From the IMG/VR virus record IMGVR_UViG_3300046001_006965, positions 1 through 64,000 of that record: a stretch of DNA of 64,000 nucleotides, one strand, 5' to 3'. Below are positions 55,256-63,237 of the stretch, piece by piece (the first letter of the stretch is position 1; each line of letters begins with the position of its first letter). Under the pieces are notes generated by a model. It did no database searches. It was not told the DNA's origin and was given only the letters and a program-made list of their open reading frames with translations. The position numbers and the translations under genes are program-made. The stretch is from a virus.

Positions 55256-55765
55256 TTACTTTAAAAGGGAATTAACCTTTGTTGAAAAATTAGTAACTAA
55301 TGTCACCACGTCAGGTGTAATAGTTCCGCTTGGTGCTCCAACGGAAACAACATTAACTTTCAAACTATTAATTATCGTGGCCAAGTCTGAAAATAAATCC
55401 TTCAAATTAACCGTTCCGTTTTCAATCTTTATTTTTTTATCAAAACTGTCAAACTCAACTTTCATTCCCTCTTGCGAAAATTGAAACTTAGCAACTTCAT
55501 TCACTTTTATGATATAAAGGTTCGAAAGGGTTCCGTCACCGCTCAACATCAAAACCTCCGAGTTGAATGCAGGAACTAGCAATAAAAAATCTTCACCATC
55601 AGTCACACTAGCATTGATTTTCACGTCCGAAAGAACTAACCCACTTGCCAATTGTACCGTGCACGTTTCACCTTCAACAGACTGCACCGTTCCCACAATT
55701 GGATAGTTAGGATTTGCCCCAACAACTTCTTGCAATCTTTTCTTAATTTCGGCTTTCTTATCCAT
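55256..55765 (-). CDS. Baseplate spike protein, gpV-like
   Basis: A 169-residue protein with an N-terminal OB-fold-like domain ('YPIVGTVQSVEGETCTVQLASGLVLSDVKINA') and a beta-helix-like C-terminus. It would form the membrane-puncturing tip. The ATG overlaps the gpD-like gene's stop. The placement hub-spike-wedge is canonical. Confidence 0.75.
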   Translation of the reverse strand: MDKKAEIKKRLQEVVGANPNYPIVGTVQSVEGETCTVQLASGLVLSDVKINASVTDGEDFLLLVPAFNSEVLMLSGDGTLSNLYIIKVNEVAKFQFSQEGMKVEFDSFDKKIKIENGTVNLKDLFSDLATIINSLKVNVVSVGAPSGTITPDVVTLVTNFSTKVNSLLK

Positions 55766-56730
55766 TATAGCTTTATTCCTGGTGTAATAGTTCGAACGGC
55801 TCCGCTCTCGCTAAATATTGTTTTAACTCCAATTATATAATAATTTCCATCTTTGTATGGATAGTCACTGTCTTCTATTTTTGCCGAGTAGGTAGGTTTC
55901 ACAAATGGAATCAACCACCCGTCGAACGTTCCCGCATATCCGTCAAAACTGTTTTTCTTTAAAGCTGCACTCGCCACTTTTCGCATATCGGCCTCACTCA
56001 TTGGGCCCACTTTCAAATTAATCTTTTCGCCTCCGGTAGATCCTGCAGTGATGCTCGTCACCTTACCTTTAGTATCGGTACTTTCAACTGTTACCTCGAT
56101 TTTTTTATCAATCGCTTTTTTATATTCCAGCGAACTTTTTTCAATATTCCTTTGCATCGAATAACGCACGGCTCCTGCCTTTTCTAAATAGGGAGGGTGT
56201 ATGTGCAAAACCTTGTTAGTCGTGTCAAAATATACGTTGGCTTTAGTTTCCTCCTGCAGCTTTTTCAAAACATCGTATGCTGTTGCTTGATGAATTACAA
56301 ACTTTTCATAACTTATGTCATAATCACAATTCAATGTAAATGACGGATCTATTTTGTCAATCAAATATTGTCCAATCTTTTTCAAAGAACTCGGTTTCAA
56401 TTCCACGTCCGGGATGCCAACACGGAACAAAAACAAAGCATCTTCACATAATATCTTGAGCGTGCTGTCATTCGTGGTAATCTCTTGAATATAGCCTTCG
56501 AATTCCGTCACCAACTTATTGTCATACCCTAATTGTATCAATACTTTTGTGCCTCGGCTTATCTTTTCCTCAATATTCATAACCTGGTTCATCACCGCCT
56601 CCGGGAGCACTATTGTGGCAACATCGGCAAGATTATCGACCGAGCACTCAATTTCGCATTCGGCAAGGATGCCCAACTTGAATTGTTTGCCTTTATTGTC
56701 GAATACGATATTCCAGTTCATTCTATACAT
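55765..56730 (-). CDS. Baseplate hub, phage protein D-like
   Basis: A 321-residue protein. 'TKVLIQLGYDNKLVTEFEGYIQEIT' (about residues 62-86) and 'YDVLKKLQEETKANVYFDTTNKVLHIHPPY' are signatures of phage late control D / T4 gp27-type hub proteins. It forms the trimer that joins tube to spike. It follows the DUF6046-like gene, overlapping by one base. Confidence 0.85.
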   Translation of the reverse strand: MYRMNWNIVFDNKGKQFKLGILAECEIECSVDNLADVATIVLPEAVMNQVMNIEEKISRGTKVLIQLGYDNKLVTEFEGYIQEITTNDSTLKILCEDALFLFRVGIPDVELKPSSLKKIGQYLIDKIDPSFTLNCDYDISYEKFVIHQATAYDVLKKLQEETKANVYFDTTNKVLHIHPPYLEKAGAVRYSMQRNIEKSSLEYKKAIDKKIEVTVESTDTKGKVTSITAGSTGGEKINLKVGPMSEADMRKVASAALKKNSFDGYAGTFDGWLIPFVKPTYSAKIEDSDYPYKDGNYYIIGVKTIFSESGAVRTITPGIKL

Positions 56731-57395
56731 TATATTTGCATTAATAGATTATAGGTAGAGTCAGAACAGCATTTAATCTCATAGGCCTGCACATTTTCGC
56801 CTTTTGTAAATGGCAAACTAAAATCATCAATTACTATGTTATGAATATCCAATAGTTCGAATGGTGGACACTTAACTTTTATTTGCTTGGCATTCGTCAA
56901 AATCTTTTTTAATTTTAAAAAATCCTCCTTTGGAAAACAGTCCTGAACGGTTCCCCTTAAAAGTGAGCCTATCAAAACGCCTGTTATTGTTATTTCATAA
57001 TCATCTTGTGACCATCTTTCTTTTATCGTTCCAGTCACTTGCTGTGTAATATCAGAGCTCCATTTTGCGACTCTTCGCTTGGCGATGACGTTCTTTCCTG
57101 ATATACTAATAATTGGCTCGTATGGCAAACGAAACCAACTCTTGCCCTCGTCAATTGACATCGACAATGGAAAAAACTGTTGAGCCTCGTCTAAAGGGAA
57201 GTCGGCTTGCCAAGTGGTACTTTCTAAGGCGCTGACTTTTGGCTTTTCGACACCGCTTTGATTTTGAAATGGTAAAAAAGGAATCGGAGGCAAAACGTGC
57301 TTGCCCAATTCATTATTTATCAAATCGAGAGCCGGAACCATCTGAATGATTTTTGACCCAAAAAGTGACGCGATTAATATCTCTTGATTTCCCAT
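56730..57395 (-). CDS. Tail protein between tape measure and hub (DUF6046-like)
   Basis: A 221-residue protein with mixed alpha/beta composition; 'RWSQDDYEITITGVLIG' and 'LKKILTNAKQIKVKCPPFELLDIHNIVIDDFSLPF' resemble DUF6046, a family found next to tape measures in Bacteroidota contractile systems. It takes the place of a gpU/gp53-type hub-collar protein. Function is inferred from context. Confidence 0.6.
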   Translation of the reverse strand: MGNQEILIASLFGSKIIQMVPALDLINNELGKHVLPPIPFLPFQNQSGVEKPKVSALESTTWQADFPLDEAQQFFPLSMSIDEGKSWFRLPYEPIISISGKNVIAKRRVAKWSSDITQQVTGTIKERWSQDDYEITITGVLIGSLLRGTVQDCFPKEDFLKLKKILTNAKQIKVKCPPFELLDIHNIVIDDFSLPFTKGENVQAYEIKCCSDSTYNLLMQI

Positions 57396-59372
57396 TTAGT
57401 TTCCTGCTGTTGTGGCCATAGCCAATAATCGCAATAATGCGTCTTGGCTTTGCTCGGCCATTTGTTGTGAACTGTCTTTAAAGTCTTTTCCTGCGATGTT
57501 TAAAACGCCAATCAAATCCTTTAAATTAATATTGATAACTGTATTCTTTGTGCCTCCTGTGGCAATTGCCTCATTGGCTTTTGTCTTGCTGCCTTTACCT
57601 CCTCCGGTTCCTGTTCCACCACCATTTGTATTGGCGGCCGTTCCGGGAATGACTGGAGCTGTAATACCATCGGCTTTTTTCATTGCCTTTTTTTGTTGCT
57701 CTCCTGGTGTAATCAAATCCATTTTGGCGCGCATCGCTTTAATCGAAGCGGCACCAGAACCGGCAAGTCCACCAAGTCCGGGAATCTTTGCAATCAGTTC
57801 CAAAAGTTGTTGGATAGGTTTCAATAACACGTCGAGCATTACGATGCCAATTCGTTTGAATCCCGCAATAATACCACCACTACTAAAAGCAGTTGTAATA
57901 GAGTCCCAATGATCCTTTAATGTCATAAATGCCGAGACCACAAACCCAATTGGGCCGAGTAATAAAGTCATCGATGCTCCAAAACTATCAAAATGTGTAA
58001 CTGCAGTAGCAATATATCCTATAAGCAAAGCAACACCGGCAATGATTAACCCAATTGGGTTAGCCGTCATTGCAGCATTCCAAAGCCATTGCGCGCCTGT
58101 GACAACGCTAGTCCAAGCCGCTTGCATTTTTGTGGCACTGGTTAAAAATCCTAATACTTTTCCCGCTCCCGCAAACAAAGGAACCATATTGCTAAAGTCT
58201 CTCGTTGTGTCACCAATAACAGAAGCGTAAGCCATTAGGCCATTTGTACCGTTAAAAAGAGATATTTTAAAATCATCTACTTGAGCCTGTAATCTTTTAT
58301 TTTTTTCTGCAGGCGATTCCATAATAATGGCCGCTTGCTCGTAAGCCGAGTTTGTTCCTGTAATTGCAGTTGTCAGCCTTTTTTGCTCTTCGATTCCTGA
58401 AATCATTGCAATCGCTGCCGCGCTGTTTTCTTTTCCAAATAATTTAGTAACCAAAGCCTGGTCGCCCATTATCTTTTTAAGTGGCGAAAGGCGTTGCGCC
58501 AATGTCTTAGATCTATCACCCAATGCGTTAATATCAATTCCTGCACTTTGCAATTCTGCCTTAACATCCTTTGGTAAAAATCGCCCTTCAGAAAGTGTTG
58601 TCATTACGTTACGCAAAGCAACTCCACCCTCAGCGCCTTTTTTTCCTGCCTTGTCTAATACTTGGATTGCCGCATTGGTTTCTGCAAAGCTCACGTTTGC
58701 CGTTTTAGCTGCAAGACCGGACTGCTCAAGTGCTTGTTTTATTTGTGGAAGTTCTGCAGATCCTTCTTTCGCCGCCGCCGACATAATATTCATCATTACG
58801 GCCATATCTTTGGATGCCTGTATTGGGTCAACCGTAGAAACTTGGTATTGGTTCATTGCCGTTGTTAGAACCTCGGTTGCTGCCACTGTATCGCCGCCCA
58901 TTGTTTTGGACAAGGTATTGATACTATCACCCATACTTTTTAAAGCCGTTGGGGCTTTGGCAATTTCAGGATTCAATTGTGAAAGTACGAGTTTGTATGC
59001 CTCAACTCCTTGTGCCGCCGTACCTCCAAAAGTTTTAGCACTTTGACGAGCGTAACCTTCAATATCTTTTAATTTATCCCCTGTAACCCCTGTTATTGCG
59101 GATAAGTCAGCCATTGAAGATGTTAAATCAATGCCCGGTTTATTCAGGGTGTTTAATCCTGTGGCCACTCGGTCAACCTGATCTAATATTGAGGAAAGTT
59201 TTATGGTATTTATTGAACTCTGCATACTGGCAAAAGACTTCTTGAAAGTAGCATCCATACTCACCGTATTGCCCTGTATTTTATCAACAGAGGCATTCAG
59301 TTTATTCATACCCGCGGTTACCTTTTCGGCATCGGATGTGATTTTGAATATGTAGTTAAAAACGTTGTTCAT
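57396..59372 (-). CDS. Tail tape measure protein, TP901 family (right prophage)
   Basis: A 658-residue tape measure. The TP901 core ('MADLSAITGVTGDKLKDIEGYARQ', residues 86-109, through 330) is followed by two hydrophobic segments ('PIGLIIAGVALLIGYIATAVTHF' and 'LLLGPIGFVVSAFMTL', about residues 445-490) and a Gly/Thr-rich linker. It is much shorter than the left prophage's tape measure, so the contractile tail should be shorter. The ATG lies 5 bases from the frameshifted chaperone. Confidence 0.93.
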   Translation of the reverse strand: MNNVFNYIFKITSDAEKVTAGMNKLNASVDKIQGNTVSMDATFKKSFASMQSSINTIKLSSILDQVDRVATGLNTLNKPGIDLTSSMADLSAITGVTGDKLKDIEGYARQSAKTFGGTAAQGVEAYKLVLSQLNPEIAKAPTALKSMGDSINTLSKTMGGDTVAATEVLTTAMNQYQVSTVDPIQASKDMAVMMNIMSAAAKEGSAELPQIKQALEQSGLAAKTANVSFAETNAAIQVLDKAGKKGAEGGVALRNVMTTLSEGRFLPKDVKAELQSAGIDINALGDRSKTLAQRLSPLKKIMGDQALVTKLFGKENSAAAIAMISGIEEQKRLTTAITGTNSAYEQAAIIMESPAEKNKRLQAQVDDFKISLFNGTNGLMAYASVIGDTTRDFSNMVPLFAGAGKVLGFLTSATKMQAAWTSVVTGAQWLWNAAMTANPIGLIIAGVALLIGYIATAVTHFDSFGASMTLLLGPIGFVVSAFMTLKDHWDSITTAFSSGGIIAGFKRIGIVMLDVLLKPIQQLLELIAKIPGLGGLAGSGAASIKAMRAKMDLITPGEQQKKAMKKADGITAPVIPGTAANTNGGGTGTGGGKGSKTKANEAIATGGTKNTVININLKDLIGVLNIAGKDFKDSSQQMAEQSQDALLRLLAMATTAGN

Positions 59373-59377
59373 TTTGC

Positions 59378-59544
59378 TATTGTTTACCGGCTTCTTTTTT
59401 TCTAATCCAACTTAGTTCTTGAAATCGTGCCGCCCACTCCTCATCGTCAAGGTCGTCAGGATCTATCTTGAAATAGTAGCGGAGTTGCGCATTGGTTATC
59501 CTAATATTATCATCAGGGTCAACCTCTGCGGCGGCTATAACTTT
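59378..59544 (-). CDS. Tail assembly chaperone 2, no start codon, expressed by -1 frameshift
   Basis: A second open frame overlaps the end of the chaperone gene (59535-59849) and ends just before the tape measure. It has no start codon and encodes acidic sequence ('VDPDDNIRITNAQLRYYFK', '...EEWAARFQELSWIRKKEAG'). Shifting -1 near AAAG (59541-59544), 6 bases before the upstream stop, joins the frames. The gpG/gpGT arrangement upstream of tape measures is the known precedent. Confidence 0.65.
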
Positions 59545-59849
59545 GCGAGCTCCGCTTCTTTTATAACTATCAGTTCAGATAGTTTGCCACTCACGGCCAA
59601 GAAGTAATCGTCGTTAGTTTTCAACTCCTCGTCACCGCCCAACCAACAGTTAGTCAAAATGATTTCATTGAATTTCATTGGGTCTTTGGTTCCAATGGAA
59701 GATGCAAAACTCAAGGTCTTTCTATCTACTTTTCGTAGGTAGCCTATTTTGTCCTCAACTTTAATGGCGTAAACATCGCCGTGTAATTGTTTCCACGCTT
59801 CGATTTGTTCTGGTGTAGCTTGTCCGCTTAATTCTGCTGTTTTGTTCAT
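59535..59849 (-). CDS. Tail assembly chaperone 1 (gpG-like)
   Basis: A 104-residue protein (MNKTAELSGQATPEQIEAWKQLHGDVYAIKV...) with 'YLRKVDRKTLSFASSIG' and 'MKFNEIILTNCWLGGDEELK', a pattern seen in myovirus tail chaperones. It ends KEAELAKL. Its 3' end overlaps a start-less frame downstream, suggesting translational frameshifting. Confidence 0.7.
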   Translation of the reverse strand: MNKTAELSGQATPEQIEAWKQLHGDVYAIKVEDKIGYLRKVDRKTLSFASSIGTKDPMKFNEIILTNCWLGGDEELKTNDDYFLAVSGKLSELIVIKEAELAKL

Positions 59850-59876
59850 TTTATTTTGTTTTTTGTGGTTTGTTTT

Positions 59877-59908
59877 AAAAAAAATCCCTCCCTATAAAGG
59901 AGGGATTT
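59877..59908 (-). terminator. Intrinsic terminator between tail tube and chaperones
   Basis: TCCCTCC and GGAGGGA (59885-59905) form the stem, with T8 on the minus strand. Like the terminator at 11934-11974 it separates the abundant tube/sheath from tape-measure genes. Confidence 0.85.
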
Positions 59909-59928
59909 AAATACTAATTCAATATTCT

Positions 59929-60339
59929 TTAAACTTGGTTTTGAACTCTAAGAGCAACAAATGGAAGTGAAATTTCCATAAACTTGTCTCCTTGTTTGAA
60001 CTCTTTTACATTTTCAGTGAAACGAATTCCAAGAACTCTATCCGTAATGATAGCGTCGGCATTCAGTGGGTTGCCATAGGCAAATAAACCATCAAGTGAG
60101 AGTGACATTATAGACCCGCCACCGGCTTTCACCATTGCTTCATATTCCGATTGCAAAACAGTGATTTCGCCCTCAACGGCCGAGTTACCTGTCTGAATGG
60201 AATGCGCGTCACGTCCTTTGGCATAAATCGCCTCACGCTCCATTTTCTCTCCGTATTTCGCGGCTCTAATTCCGGTCACGTCTTTGCCTCCTAAAATAAG
60301 GGTGAGGTCTGCCCATTCGTATTGTCTACTATTAAACAT
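59929..60339 (-). CDS. Tail tube protein (right prophage)
   Basis: A 136-residue protein ('QYEWADLTLILGGKDVTGIRAAKYGEKMEREAIYAKGRD...') typical of small tube proteins of contractile tails. The 'YGEKMEREAIYAKGRDAHSIQTGN' part is the conserved loop. It lies 10 bases after the sheath and before a terminator. Confidence 0.8.
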   Translation of the reverse strand: MFNSRQYEWADLTLILGGKDVTGIRAAKYGEKMEREAIYAKGRDAHSIQTGNSAVEGEITVLQSEYEAMVKAGGGSIMSLSLDGLFAYGNPLNADAIITDRVLGIRFTENVKEFKQGDKFMEISLPFVALRVQNQV

Positions 60340-60349
60340 ATCTTTTTGA

Positions 60350-61576
60350 TTAAGCGGTTACGGGTACGAATCCAAGAGGGACGTCAATCCAACGGTTAGT
60401 GCCTTTAGTTTTTACCTGAAGCTTTGCAATTTTCAGTTTAGAAGTCGAAGTCACGTTATGCGTCAAATCAACTTGACAAATTACACCGCGGTCTTTGGCA
60501 TCATTTGGGTCAAAGGATAATTCACCGTTAGCAGTCATTTGTTTGAAAATTAAACTTTCGACTTCATTCTCTACGCTTTTAGCATAGATTGGCGAAATAG
60601 TTCCGTTATTGTTTACCGTGTTGTCATCCAAAAGGAATTCCAACATTGCAGCATACGCCAAACGAAATGCTTTGTCAATTACACGTCTACGACCTGCGTA
60701 GTGGTAGTCGTCAGCAACTTCACAAGCTAATGGATCGTCTGTAAAGAAATATCCTGATTTGCCTGTGTGCTGTCTGAAAGTCACATATCCTTTGTCGTGC
60801 AAAGCTTCGACATCATAAGACTCAGCAGGTGTATCCAGGATAAAAGCGGTTAGGCTCGAAACGGCACCGTCTCTCACTTTCCCAATGTTCACGTGGACTT
60901 GGTTTTTTGCCAATCTTCCGGCAAGGATTCCAATCGCTGCACCTTTTGAGGCAGTTGCTCCGGTTCTTGTTTCAGAGTCACCCAAAACAATCATTGCTCG
61001 GTTGAAAGATGCTGTACTTAGATCTGTCAAGGCTACTTTGTCACCGTCAAAAGCATACCCTTCAATAATGGTGAAAAAAGGAGCATATTTATTGGCAGTG
61101 TATGCCTCGGCCAAAATTTGGGCAAGGTTTACGGCAACCATTACGTCATCGTCTATTCCGTCAGTTACAACAGGAACATAGGCTTCACTTGGTGAAAATG
61201 CTGTAAACAAAAATTTCAGTTTTCCGTTGGCTGCATCTAGCAACTTTTCGGCAGGTGCTTTCCCGGTTACTACGTCAAGAGCAAACCAGTCGCTTACTTT
61301 TGTAGTTTTGGCAAAACCCATTAACCAAAGTTCAGTTCCTTCTCCAGACTCTGCATAAAACTCTTTTAAAGTTTTGTAAAGCTTGTAGTTGTTCACATCA
61401 TTTATGATTCCTAAAGCAGCCACATCAATCATCGATTTGATTTGATAAGGCGTGTTTAAAAGAAACGTAGTCGATACAGCGGCAGCACTTGCGAGCAATC
61501 CGCTTACGCCGTCCGGTAGGTCAATAACCTGACCTAACTGACCGTTTTGAAATTGTATATCTATTCCTGGTAACAT
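60350..61576 (-). CDS. Tail sheath protein (DUF2586-like)
   Basis: A 408-residue sheath subunit. The start 'MLPGIDIQFQNGQLGQ' and the C-terminal region ('DDYHYAGRRRVIDKAFRLAYAAMLEFLLDD', '...WIDVPLGFVP') fit the DUF2586/sheath family of Bacteroidota contractile phages. It contracts around the tube at infection. Together with tube and baseplate J it shows that the right prophage is myovirus-like. Confidence 0.85.
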   Translation of the reverse strand: MLPGIDIQFQNGQLGQVIDLPDGVSGLLASAAAVSTTFLLNTPYQIKSMIDVAALGIINDVNNYKLYKTLKEFYAESGEGTELWLMGFAKTTKVSDWFALDVVTGKAPAEKLLDAANGKLKFLFTAFSPSEAYVPVVTDGIDDDVMVAVNLAQILAEAYTANKYAPFFTIIEGYAFDGDKVALTDLSTASFNRAMIVLGDSETRTGATASKGAAIGILAGRLAKNQVHVNIGKVRDGAVSSLTAFILDTPAESYDVEALHDKGYVTFRQHTGKSGYFFTDDPLACEVADDYHYAGRRRVIDKAFRLAYAAMLEFLLDDNTVNNNGTISPIYAKSVENEVESLIFKQMTANGELSFDPNDAKDRGVICQVDLTHNVTSTSKLKIAKLQVKTKGTNRWIDVPLGFVPVTA

Positions 61577-61577
61577 A

Positions 61578-61856
61578 CTACTCTTCTGTTTTTGGAGTTA
61601 ATTGAAGCTCAATGGCCTCAATGATTTTTGCATTTGTTGCTTTTGGGTCAACAGTCAATTCATTGTCTGCAGCAAAGGCAATAAGTTGCGCTTTTGTCAT
61701 ATCAGTCAATTTCACTTCTGACTCTTCGCCTATTGATTCCTCAACTTCAATAGCCGGAGGAGTCACCGTTTTATCCTCTAAGGATCTTGCGTGACTTTGT
61801 GCGTGATTTTCAGTGTAGAACTGTTCGCCGTCACTTGTTTTGAAATACTTGCTCAT
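61578..61856 (-). CDS. HeH/LEM-domain small protein
   Basis: A 92-residue acidic protein. The C-terminal part ('DMTKAQLIAFAADNELTVDPKATNAKIIEAIELQL') is a helix-extended loop-helix (HeH) domain, often found at the end of phage head proteins. The N-terminus has 'FYTENHAQSHARSLEDK'. It is encoded between the spanin and the sheath; probable head-tail or minor capsid role. Confidence 0.65.
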   Translation of the reverse strand: MSKYFKTSDGEQFYTENHAQSHARSLEDKTVTPPAIEVEESIGEESEVKLTDMTKAQLIAFAADNELTVDPKATNAKIIEAIELQLTPKTEE

Positions 61857-61861
61857 AATTT

Positions 61862-62338
61862 TTAAAGTTTAGATTTTACATAAACCCATACTGCCAAAAG
61901 CAGCGTAAGTCCTAGATATATTCGAAAGCCAATGATTTGTGTTTTTTGCCAATAGTTTAATTCATTCGTAATAATTGGCGGTAATTGTGTGACAGTATCT
62001 TGTGATATATAAGTGTCTTTCCACTGAGCAAATAGTTCCCGCGCTCTAGACTCACAATCAACTTTGATAACGTTATCCGAGAGACGAACCTTAGGGCTTT
62101 TTAAAGTGCGCCCTGGTTCGCTCTGGATAATGTTCTTAATAACTACTTTACCGTTTTGGCATTCTAATAATGCCTCCAGATAGCTGCTGTCTTTTTCAAT
62201 TTTGAAAATGGTATCGTGTACCGTTTCCTTAATGATTTTTGTTGTTTCATTCTGCACCACAATAGGCTTTCCGCTTCCGCAGCCAACCAGTGTGGCGAGA
62301 ACGAACAAACAACAAAATACGCTTAGTATATTTTTCAT
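61862..62338 (-). CDS. Unimolecular spanin (u-spanin) candidate
   Basis: A 158-residue protein with both spanin anchors: an N-terminal lipobox (LVGC, Cys at residue 20), for an outer-membrane lipoprotein, and a C-terminal transmembrane segment ('FRIYLGLTLLLAVWVYV'), for the inner membrane. The periplasmic part is helical. This is the T1 gp11-type arrangement and bridges both membranes in lysis. It overlaps the endolysin by 4 bases (ATGA). Confidence 0.8.
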   Translation of the reverse strand: MKNILSVFCCLFVLATLVGCGSGKPIVVQNETTKIIKETVHDTIFKIEKDSSYLEALLECQNGKVVIKNIIQSEPGRTLKSPKVRLSDNVIKVDCESRARELFAQWKDTYISQDTVTQLPPIITNELNYWQKTQIIGFRIYLGLTLLLAVWVYVKSKL

Positions 62339-62790
62339 AATCTTAAAAATCCTTTAATGGTTTTGATTTCTCTTGTGCGTCTGCAAACTTGGTATCCTTC
62401 ACGGCTTGAAACATTGTTGGTATTTCCTTCAATGGTGTGGAGCGTAGTTCCCGATACCGATTCCACTATGCCAGTGTGTCCGGTTCCGTGTCCAAACTCC
62501 ATTATAAAAATGTCGCCTGATTGTGGCACTGTCACTCGTAGATCAACTTCTTTGTTGTACATATCGAGTACGCCTGCTGTTTTATAAAGTGGGTTTAAAT
62601 ATTTCAAGTCTAGGGACGCTTCTTTGGCGCACCAGTATATGAATGCCATACACCAGGAATACCCCTTTCCAAGTCCAACGCTTTTGAGATACTTCTCAAC
62701 TGCGGGGCCCGCATTCGAACCTCTTGGTATTTCTTCGACTCCCAATTGGGAAATCGCTTTTTGTAATGTTGTTGTTGCTAATGGGGTCAT
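62335..62790 (-). CDS. CHAP-domain endolysin
   Basis: A 151-residue cysteine-histidine amidohydrolase/peptidase. 'YSWCMAFIYWCAKEA' (catalytic Cys near residue 47) and 'FGHGTGHTGIVESVSGTTLHTIEGNTN' (His) are the CHAP/NlpC-P60 motifs, and 'SQLGVEEIPRGSNAGPAVEKYL' is the family's usual opening. It cleaves peptidoglycan after holin lesion. It lacks a signal peptide and overlaps both lysis neighbours. Confidence 0.9.
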   Translation of the reverse strand: MTPLATTTLQKAISQLGVEEIPRGSNAGPAVEKYLKSVGLGKGYSWCMAFIYWCAKEASLDLKYLNPLYKTAGVLDMYNKEVDLRVTVPQSGDIFIMEFGHGTGHTGIVESVSGTTLHTIEGNTNNVSSREGYQVCRRTREIKTIKGFLRL

Positions 62791-63182
62791 CCCTCTTTAC
62801 CGTTAAGTTGTTTGTACTTTCTTAATTCACCTGTAAGGGTTTCCAATTCATCAATCAATAGATCAATCTTTTTATCTCGCTCATTAATCGTTAGGTCACG
62901 GTCTTTTATCGCTTGCAATGCTGTAGACAATTGACCCGTTAAGATGTCAATTTTTGCGTCCCTCAAGTTGATAGCTGCAATGGCAGAGTCTAGCTGTTTT
63001 TTGCCATCTTCAATCAAACCTTTGTAAAAATCGGCTGACTTGATTTCGTTGTCAATTTCTTTGGATACGGCATCGGCTTCGAGTGCTCTATCAGTTGCAT
63101 TGTTTTTGCGTTTTTCTACTAGCTTCATTCCGAAGGCAGTAAATAAAGAAGCTAAAACAGGATATAAAAACGTTAGTAACAT
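62787..63182 (-). CDS. Holin-like membrane/coiled-coil protein (cassette 2)
   Basis: A 131-residue protein with an N-terminal membrane segment (LLTFLYPVLASLFTAFGM, residues 2-19) and then a long charged coiled coil. The position ahead of the endolysin (4-base overlap) fits a holin or release regulator. The topology parallels the protein at 47876-48295. Confidence 0.55.
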   Translation of the reverse strand: MLLTFLYPVLASLFTAFGMKLVEKRKNNATDRALEADAVSKEIDNEIKSADFYKGLIEDGKKQLDSAIAAINLRDAKIDILTGQLSTALQAIKDRDLTINERDKKIDLLIDELETLTGELRKYKQLNGKEG

Positions 63183-63194
63183 TGGTGAGATTTT

Positions 63195-63226
63195 TTAAAT
63201 AATAGCTCTCCGGTTACAGGAGAGCC
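63195..63226 (-). terminator. Weak terminator after the capsid gene
   Basis: GCTCTCC and GGAGAGC form a 7-bp stem with a 7-nt loop (63205-63225). The following bases are A/T-rich, with a T run only after 9 bases. It may attenuate between capsid and lysis genes. Confidence 0.5.
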
Positions 63227-63237
63227 ATTGATTTATA

